Below, in pieces: positions 1 through 4,155 of a stretch of DNA of 6,133 nt. Numbering within the stretch: the first letter of the stretch is position 1; each line of letters opens with the position of its first letter. The notes under the pieces were generated by a model. That model was not told where the DNA came from. It made no database searches and saw only the letters and a list, made by a program, of their open reading frames with translations. Position numbers and translations under genes: made by a program. This DNA comes from Parachlamydiaceae bacterium (GTDB lineage Bacteria > Chlamydiota > Chlamydiia > Chlamydiales > Parachlamydiaceae): assembly GCA_013815395.1 (NCBI GenBank), contig JACDGH010000165.1, forward strand, positions 1 through 6,133. Reading direction: 5' to 3'.

Positions 1-1
1 T

Positions 2-30
2 GAGAGAATAAATTCTCTCTGTATTTTTTT
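2..30 (+). terminator. Candidate intrinsic terminator of a gene left of the window
   Basis: GAGAGAAT at 2-9 is perfectly complementary to ATTCTCTC at 12-19, giving a 7-8 bp stem with a very short AA or TAAA loop. Four bases later a run of seven T follows at 24-30. This is the arrangement of a rho-independent terminator read on the plus strand, presumably for a gene ending just left of the window. The stem is only moderately GC-rich and the loop is tight, so its strength is uncertain. Confidence 0.4.
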
Positions 31-75
31 GCTAAAATCACTATCTTTCTTTCGAAAGACGGGGGTGATTTTCGC
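31..75. repeat. Nested inverted repeat (hairpin)
   Basis: AAAATCAC at 34-41 pairs perfectly with GTGATTTT at 65-72. After one mismatch the pairing continues with GC at 31-32 and GC at 74-75, so 10 of 11 positions pair. Inside the loop lies a perfect 12-bp palindrome, TCTTTCGAAAGA, at 48-59. No T-run follows on either strand, so it is not a standard terminator. It could be a structured RNA element, a protein-binding site or a repeat relic. Confidence 0.5.
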
Positions 76-160
76 ACAAGCTCTATAATTTATCGCTGTA
101 CATTGTCTTTTTATCACTGTCAAAACACACATTGCACTGCTCGTTTGGCAGCTGCTGTTT

Positions 161-194
161 TCTTCACTCTACTTCGTTTTTCACTCAGTTTCGT
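161..194. repeat. Two tandem copies of a 17-bp imperfect repeat
   Basis: TCTTCACTCTACTTCGT (161-177) is followed directly by TTTTCACTCAGTTTCGT (178-194). The copies agree at 13 of 17 positions; on the minus strand they share ACGAA, then three variable bases, then GAGTGAA. No reading frame runs through them convincingly. The function is unknown; two in-line copies could be a binding site or a small slippage duplication. Confidence 0.4.
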
Positions 195-208
195 TCGGAA
201 GAAGTGTT

Positions 209-238
209 AATATACAAAACATCTTCGTTTTTTTGCAA
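209..238 (-). promoter_or_regulatory. Candidate sigma70-type promoter pointing left
   Basis: On the minus strand TTGCAA (238-233, four of six matches to TTGACA) lies 18 bases upstream of TATATT (214-209, five of six matches to TATAAT). Transcription would run leftward out of the window, consistent with a minus-strand gene or small RNA beyond the edge. In AT-rich sequence such matches arise often by chance, so this is only a candidate. Confidence 0.25.
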
Positions 239-313
239 CTGCTTTTTCTAAGAAAAGATTTTTTCGTCATAAACTCGCGATATTTAACGCTTTGCGTAGT
301 CAAATTCTTAAAA

Positions 314-467
314 AAAGGACGTAAGGACATAAAGACCATAAAGGGACTTAAAGCGCACAAGAAATTTAGAAGAAAAAAAAAGGACGTAAAGAACTAAGTA
401 GGGGAAAAACTTTCGTTCCCTCTCCCTTTCGTCCTTTACGTCCTTTATGTCCCTTAAGTCCTTTAAG
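314..467. repeat. Block of shuffled 9-bp repeats, consensus AAAGGACNT, in both orientations
   Basis: On the plus strand, units follow one another at 314-322 (AAAGGACGT), 323-330 (AAGGACAT), 331-339 (AAAGACCAT) and 340-349 (AAAGGGACTT), and again at 379-387 (AAAGGACGT) and 388-396 (AAAGAACTA). The same unit appears inverted at 431-437 (partial), 438-446, 447-455 and 456-464. The variable two bases (GT, AT, TT) are mixed between units, so the arms are not one simple palindrome but several alternative pairings. One of these forms the hppA terminator candidate. The block begins five bases after the hppA stop codon. Origin and role are unknown. Confidence 0.7.
373..446 (-). terminator. Probable intrinsic terminator of hppA
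   Basis: Read on the minus strand after the hppA stop codon, positions 446-431 (AAAGGACGTAAAGGAC) pair with 394-379 (GTTCTTTACGTCCTTT) in 15 of 16 positions, the exception being 433 with 392. A run of T covering 381-373 follows directly. The loop contains a second small stem, GGGAA (420-416) with TTCCC (406-402). A long stem followed by nine T fits rho-independent termination of hppA. It is built from the inverted 9-bp repeats, and the loop is large. Confidence 0.55.
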
Positions 468-472
468 AAAGC

Positions 473-2560
473 TTAATGCGACATAGAATAAAGAATAGCA
501 AGCAAGAGCAAGGCTACAATATTGGTAATCTTGATCATTGGATTGATAGCCGGTCCTGCTGTATCTTTGTAAGGATCGCCAACAGTATCTCCAGTTATAG
601 CTGCGCGATGCGCATCAGAACCTTTGCCACCATGGTTACCTTCTTCGATCAACTTCTTAGCATTATCCCATGCACCGCCGCCGGATGTCATCGATAGACC
701 CACAAACAAACCAGTAATTACCACCCCCAATAGCATAGAACCAACGGCTACAAAAGCTTGGGTTTGACCTGCATATGCATTAATAGCAAAATACAAGAGG
801 ATAGGAGCTCCAACTGGCAATAACGATGGCAAAATCATCTCTTTGATAGCTGATTTAGTCAAAATATCAACAGCGCGGCTGTAGTCTGGACGTCCTGTGC
901 CTTCCATAATGCCTGGTATTTCTTTAAATTGACGGCGTACTTCCACAACCACGGATCCGGCTGCTCGGCCAACGGCCATCATGCTCATAGCTCCGAATAA
1001 ATAGGGCAACAAGCCTCCAATAAACAATCCAACCACAACGTAAGCATTGTCCAAAGAAAAGTTTGGTGTTAGATGTCCAAAATAATGATGCAAATCTTCC
1101 ATGAAGGCTGTGAAAAGCACTAATGAAGCAAATCCAGCAGAACCAATGGCGTAACCTTTAGTCACAGCTTTAGTTGTATTTCCAACAGCATCCAAGGCAT
1201 CAGTAGTTTTTCGCACTTCTGGGGGCAAATTGGCCATTTCTGCAATTCCACCAGCATTATCAGTCACTGGACCATAGGCATCTAACGCAATAACCATACC
1301 AGCCAAGGCAAGCATTGTTGTTGCAGCAATAGCTATCCCAAATAAGTTAGCATTAGTAAATGAAACGAGAATACCGCAGCAAATCACGATTACAGGAAGA
1401 GCTGTAGCTTCCATGGAAACAGCAAGTCCTTGAATGATATTTGTGCCATGGCCAGTTGTTGAAGCACTTGCAATACTCTTTACGGGACGGTGTTTCGTCA
1501 AAGTGTAGTACTCTGTAATGATCATTAGCAAGCCTGTCACAACAAGACCTGTTAAACAGCACCATAAGAGATTAATCCCCGTAAATGATGTATCGCGAAT
1601 TGTAAATACTGTGTCAAAGCCAATTAAAGACTTTGTAAGGGCTACAATTGCAATCGCTGACAACACAGCTGTCACCATAAAACCTTTATAAAGGGCATTC
1701 ATGATGTTATTAGTTTTTCCTAACTTCACAAAGAATGTGCCAATAATTGAAGCTACAATGCAAGAGCCGCAGATCGCTAATGGATAGAACATCATAGTAT
1801 CCAATGCTGCACCGGTGAAGTAAATACCAGCCATGAGCATTGTCCCTACAATTGTCACTACATAAGTCTCGAATAGATCAGCAGCCATACCTGCGCAATC
1901 CCCTACGTTATCGCCAACATTATCGGCGATGACAGCTGGGTTACGTGGATCATCTTCTGGAATTCCAGCTTCGATTTTACCTACTAGATCTGCACCAACG
2001 TCGGCACCTTTCGTAAAAATACCGCCGCCGAGCCGGGCAAATATAGAAATCAAGGAGGCTCCGAACCCTAGTGCGACTAAAGCTTCTAAAGTAGGACGCA
2101 GTGGCAATTCTATATGCTTTAAATACATATAGTAGCCTGTAACACCTAAGATACCCAAACCGACAACGAGTAGGCCTGTGACAGCTCCGGCTTTGAAAGC
2201 CACATTTAATGCTGGCTGAAGTCCGCCACGAGCAGCTTCGGTGGTACGCACATTAGAACGCACGGATACATTCATTCCGATGTAGCCAGCGATTCCGGAA
2301 AGAATGGAGCCGATAAGAAAACCAATTCCGACGTAGATTCCAAGCAACCATGTTAATAGCGCGCAGATAATCACGCCGACTAGCGTAATCATTTGATATT
2401 GCCGATTCAAGTACGCGCGAGCGCCTTCTTGAATAGCAGCGGCAATTTTTTGCATTTGCTCTGAGCCAGTGCTAAGCGACAAGATGGAGCGAGTCATAAA
2501 GGCTCCATATAACAGCGCTAGCACGCCGGAAACAAGAACTAGTTCGTATGCATATGACAT
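473..2560 (-). CDS. hppA: Membrane H+-translocating pyrophosphatase, K+-independent type
   Basis: This integral inner-membrane enzyme hydrolyses pyrophosphate to phosphate and uses the energy to export protons. The 695 residues match the usual bacterial length and the family's roughly 16 membrane segments. The catalytic signatures are intact: DVGADLVGK at 187-195 followed by PEDDPRNPAVIADN and the acidic repeat DNVGDNVGD (213-221); DAYGPVTDNAGG at 427-438; and GGAWDNAKK (628-636) with GDTVGDPYKDTAGP (657-670), which hold the Mg-pyrophosphate site. The motif GNTTKA at 460-465 has lysine at 464; in this family lysine here marks potassium-independent H+ pumps, whereas alanine marks potassium-dependent ones. 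The ATG at 2560-2558 is preceded by GAGG (2574-2571) with a 10-base gap, and the N-terminus lines up with known relatives. It is probably monocistronic: a terminator-like hairpin follows. The substrate and ion assignments rest on motifs. Confidence 0.97.
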   Translation of the reverse strand: MSYAYELVLVSGVLALLYGAFMTRSILSLSTGSEQMQKIAAAIQEGARAYLNRQYQMITLVGVIICALLTWLLGIYVGIGFLIGSILSGIAGYIGMNVSVRSNVRTTEAARGGLQPALNVAFKAGAVTGLLVVGLGILGVTGYYMYLKHIELPLRPTLEALVALGFGASLISIFARLGGGIFTKGADVGADLVGKIEAGIPEDDPRNPAVIADNVGDNVGDCAGMAADLFETYVVTIVGTMLMAGIYFTGAALDTMMFYPLAICGSCIVASIIGTFFVKLGKTNNIMNALYKGFMVTAVLSAIAIVALTKSLIGFDTVFTIRDTSFTGINLLWCCLTGLVVTGLLMIITEYYTLTKHRPVKSIASASTTGHGTNIIQGLAVSMEATALPVIVICCGILVSFTNANLFGIAIAATTMLALAGMVIALDAYGPVTDNAGGIAEMANLPPEVRKTTDALDAVGNTTKAVTKGYAIGSAGFASLVLFTAFMEDLHHYFGHLTPNFSLDNAYVVVGLFIGGLLPYLFGAMSMMAVGRAAGSVVVEVRRQFKEIPGIMEGTGRPDYSRAVDILTKSAIKEMILPSLLPVGAPILLYFAINAYAGQTQAFVAVGSMLLGVVITGLFVGLSMTSGGGAWDNAKKLIEEGNHGGKGSDAHRAAITGDTVGDPYKDTAGPAINPMIKITNIVALLLLAILYSMSH

Positions 2561-2598
2561 GTGTAAATGACCTCATGGTTTGGTTAGTTGTAATTTAT

Positions 2599-2626
2599 GC
2601 CCGCGCGAGGTATACCTAGGGTGGGC
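2599..2626. promoter_or_regulatory. Imperfect 28-bp palindrome upstream of hppA (possible operator)
   Basis: A perfect 10-bp palindrome, AGGTATACCT, at 2608-2617 is flanked symmetrically by GCCC (2599-2602) and GGGC (2623-2626) around the same centre; 11 of 14 half-site positions are complementary. It lies 39-66 bases upstream of the hppA start, where a regulator site or a 5' leader hairpin would be expected. It is unusually GC-rich for this intergenic region. No regulator is identified. Confidence 0.35.
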
Positions 2627-2662
2627 AGATGCAAAAATTGTACAAAGTCGAACTAAGACAGA

Positions 2663-2691
2663 ATTTTGTAATAAAGATAAGAGATAGGCAA
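2663..2691 (-). promoter_or_regulatory. Candidate hppA promoter
   Basis: On the minus strand TTGCCT (2691-2686) and CAAAAT (2668-2663) are separated by 17 bases; each matches the sigma70 consensus at four of six positions. A second -10-like hexamer, TACAAT, reads at 2642-2637 but has no good -35. Either would give a leader of roughly 70-100 bases containing the palindrome at 2599-2626. Matches are weak, so this is tentative. Confidence 0.25.
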
Positions 2692-2783
2692 TAAAAGAGA
2701 AAGGATAAAAAGCTAACTTTCATGCAGATATCACATGCTGGAACAAATATTTATTGGACATTGGTTGGTATAAGGGATATCGT

Positions 2784-2869
2784 TGGACAAAACTTTATTA
2801 CCGTTAAGCCCCTAATCCTGATGCTTTGCGACAGACAGTAGCGTCTCAACGGTAAAAAAGTTTTGTCCA
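2784..2869. repeat. 86-bp element with 22-bp terminal inverted repeats (MITE-like or extragenic palindrome)
   Basis: Positions 2784-2805 (starting TGGACAAAACTTT, ending ACCGTT) are complementary to 2848-2869 (AACGGT to TTTTGTCCA) with one mismatch, at 2797 against 2856. The arms enclose 42 bases that contain a smaller stem, GATGC (2820-2824) with GCGTC (2841-2845). No T-run follows on either strand, and both flanking genes start here rather than end, so it is unlikely to be a terminator. Length and terminal repeats suggest a small non-autonomous transposable element, a solo relic of one, or a REP-type palindrome. No clear target-site duplication is visible: the flanks read TCGT and CCCC. The half-sequence TTGGACA also occurs at 2754-2760. 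Confidence 0.6.
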
Positions 2870-2922
2870 CCCCATCACATTATCATGTTGCACTAAATAT
2901 TCAGTCAGCATACAACAAAATT

Positions 2923-2938
2923 AAGACCAGTAGGTCTT
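2923..2938. repeat. Small hairpin upstream of the plus-strand gene
   Basis: AAGACC (2923-2928) and GGTCTT (2933-2938) form a perfect 6-bp stem with an AGTA loop, about 70-110 bases upstream of the plus-strand coding region. There is no downstream T-run of note. It could be an operator half-site pair or part of a leader, or chance. Confidence 0.25.
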
Positions 2939-3033
2939 TTAAAAGAGTAAAATGACAAAACTTAATATCTCTAGCGTTTGACTCATCATTCATTTTTTTT
3001 CCGCATACCATGGAATCTAAATTTTCTAGAATG

Positions 3034-3039
3034 GGGGTC
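3034..3039 (+). promoter_or_regulatory. Ribosome-binding site favouring the start at 3046
   Basis: GGGGGT lies about seven bases before the ATG at 3046 and differs from GGAGGT at one position. The alternative in-frame ATG at 3010 is preceded by a run of eight T and CCGCATACC, with no Shine-Dalgarno sequence. This is why the shorter protein is preferred; the ATG at 3031 has no site either. Confidence 0.4.
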
Positions 3040-3045
3040 AATTTC

Positions 3046-3522
3046 ATGCCATCAACTTCACCCATTACTTCCGGTTCTTCTTTTAATCCACTAGTTGCAA
3101 GCGACTTTCAAAACATTGAACAAACTTTTCCCTATGTAACTGCAAACAAACTCCCTGGGAAAACATCTAAAAAATATCGCAATGTAGCTAAAGACCTTGC
3201 CCGAGATCTAAATGAAAAATATCTCATTATCAAAGATATTGCCGCCAAAGCCAAAAAGCAAGCCGAAGGGGCTAATAGACAGCAAGTTGATAAAACAAAT
3301 GAAGCTTTAGAAAAAGTCTGTTTAGCTCAAAATGAAGAGCACCCCCTTCCTATAAAAAAAATAAATGAAATTAGACAGAGGGAATATACGAAGGCGATTG
3401 TCGCACAAATAATAGCAGAACATGCTAAAATTTTGGCTAACGAAATGGAATCTTTAGCTTTAAATCTCTCATGTGTAGCAAAAAAAGCTAAAAAGGCAGC
3501 AAGTAGATATTTTGATACTTAA
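3046..3522 (+). CDS. Hypothetical Lys/Ala-rich helical protein
   Basis: I do not recognise this protein. From the ATG at 3046 it has 158 residues; the frame stays open up to an ATG at 3010, which would give 170. The shorter start is chosen because GGGGGT precedes it at good spacing, while 3010 has no ribosome site. The first 15 or so residues (MPSTSPITSGSSFNP) are rich in Ser, Thr and Pro and look disordered. The rest appears almost wholly alpha-helical, with likely helices at about 41-74, 76-96 and 103-155, about 20 lysines and a basic end (KKAKKAASRYFDT). There is no signal peptide, membrane segment, metal motif or nucleotide-binding motif. It is the only plus-strand gene here, divergent from hppA and convergent with the DUF2937-like gene, and its DNA is visibly more A-rich than its neighbours. 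It may be a lineage-specific protein; a secreted-effector role is conceivable from the N-terminus but unsupported. Confidence 0.6.
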   Translation: MPSTSPITSGSSFNPLVASDFQNIEQTFPYVTANKLPGKTSKKYRNVAKDLARDLNEKYLIIKDIAAKAKKQAEGANRQQVDKTNEALEKVCLAQNEEHPLPIKKINEIRQREYTKAIVAQIIAEHAKILANEMESLALNLSCVAKKAKKAASRYFDT

Positions 3523-3577
3523 AAAAATTTCTTGTGCTTTACTTTAATGGTCGAAATATTATCAATAACCTAAACGT
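3523..3577. other. Convergent gap without a clear terminator
   Basis: Two genes end facing each other across 55 bases. No strong GC stem is visible. The plus strand meets a 10-bp palindrome, TAAACGTTTA (3571-3580), then a T-run at 3584-3590 inside the opposite gene's last codons. The minus strand meets a T-run (complement of 3521-3527) with only a weak, bulged stem before it (3549-3570). Termination may be inefficient or depend on Rho. Confidence 0.4.
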
Positions 3578-4141
3578 TTACTCTTTTTTTACATCTATCT
3601 TTTTTACATCAAATTTAGTTGATTTTCCGGCAAATGGGGATTTTATTATTATCCATAGTGCTAAAAAGAATTTCCGAATTCCATAAAAAATCAAAAAGCC
3701 ACAGATAATACCTACTACCGCATAAACTAAACCTTCCAGAGTGAATGGCAAACCAAAGACGTATTGCGACCAAGTACTTTTGATGATGTCCCCATTGACA
3801 TGTCTCATAAAAACAAAAGGACGCGTAATCACCGAACTTTCTTGTAATGCTGTAAGGGCATTCGTGATATCATGCCATCGATTTACCATTGCCGACATAA
3901 TATCGCCCTGACGAACAAAATCTACATCAGGGTTATCAACAAATTTTTGAATAAATTGCTCAAGTGTTTTACCCGAATTCGTGGCTGCTTGGCGCATCGC
4001 ATCAACCTGATAGCGCAATTCAGCAACATGTCCATTCAGCTGCTGGGCATATTGTTTCATATATAACGGTACCTGAGAAAATAATACCCCCCCTGCCGCA
4101 GCGAATATTCTATCGATTAGGCCGGTGACCCATTTAAACAT
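3578..4141 (-). CDS. DUF2937-like membrane protein
   Basis: This 187-residue protein of unknown function resembles the DUF2937 family: an N-terminal hydrophobic stretch (about 8-28) ending in a QVPLYMKQY-type motif, then a helical region starting GHVAEL (37-42), a middle segment of about 60-125, and a C-terminal membrane segment (about 134-155) followed by another hydrophobic stretch (157-167). It is probably an inner-membrane protein with a soluble central helical domain. The tail is lysine-rich and repeats DVKK twice (178-186), encoded by a near-perfect 15-bp duplication containing A-runs. The ATG at 4141-4139 has GGAG (4152-4149) seven bases upstream. It starts only 14 bases after the antiporter stop codon, so the two are very likely one operon and the protein may be an accessory or partner of the antiporter. 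The family call comes from recalled sequence pattern, not a search. Confidence 0.7.
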   Translation of the reverse strand: MFKWVTGLIDRIFAAAGGVLFSQVPLYMKQYAQQLNGHVAELRYQVDAMRQAATNSGKTLEQFIQKFVDNPDVDFVRQGDIMSAMVNRWHDITNALTALQESSVITRPFVFMRHVNGDIIKSTWSQYVFGLPFTLEGLVYAVVGIICGFLIFYGIRKFFLALWIIIKSPFAGKSTKFDVKKIDVKKE

Positions 4142-4155
4142 TAATACACTCCGAA

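Larger units (their letters stand above)
1..472. other. Non-coding region downstream of hppA
   Basis: No convincing gene is visible in these 472 bases on either strand. The stretch is rich in T and A homopolymers and short inverted repeats, described in separate entries: a hairpin plus T-run at the left edge, a nested inverted repeat, a 17-bp tandem repeat, a candidate leftward promoter, and a block of 9-bp repeats in both orientations next to the hppA stop codon. A perfect TTGACA hexamer also reads on the minus strand at 123-118, but 17 bases downstream there is only TACAGC, a poor -10. The region may be the control region of a leftward gene beyond the window edge, or decayed sequence. Confidence 0.7.
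2561..3009. other. Divergent intergenic region between hppA and the small plus-strand gene
   Basis: This stretch of about 450 bases separates two divergent genes. It holds the hppA leader with its GAGG ribosome site, a 28-bp imperfect palindrome, a candidate hppA promoter, an 86-bp inverted-repeat element and a small hairpin, all listed separately. I see no clear promoter for the plus-strand gene: TTGACT at 2978-2983 lacks a -10 at the right distance, and TTGCAC (2888-2893) with TACAAC (2911-2916) at 17-bp spacing is a weak match. Two tiny open frames (2629-2694 and 2722-2841) are judged not to be genes. Confidence 0.7.

Noticed and set aside
242..264. Terminator from CTTTTTCTAAGAAAAG followed by six T
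   Set aside because: The stem is almost entirely A-T pairs and no plus-strand gene ends nearby.
314..467. CRISPR array
   Set aside because: The repeats are 9 bp, contiguous, degenerate and present in both orientations, without unique spacers of 30 bases or more.
476..697. Plus-strand and minus-strand open frames overlapping hppA (also 1353-1565 and 1929-2132)
   Set aside because: They are out-of-frame readings of a well-conserved hppA sequence and encode no recognisable protein.
2629..2694. Open frame of 21 codons on the plus strand (starts MQKLYKVELRQN)
   Set aside because: Very short, lies over the candidate hppA promoter, and has no supporting homology or clear ribosome site.
2722..2841. 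Open frame of 39 codons on the plus strand (starts MQISHAGTNIYW)
   Set aside because: There is no ribosome site at usable distance, the frame runs through the left arm and centre of the 86-bp inverted-repeat element, and the product is unfamiliar. Most likely chance.
2784..2869. Bidirectional terminator
   Set aside because: Both neighbouring genes start outward from this region, and neither strand has a T-run after the stem.
3872..4066. Plus-strand 64-codon frame opposite the DUF2937-like gene
   Set aside because: It overlaps a supported gene on the other strand; no independent evidence for coding.
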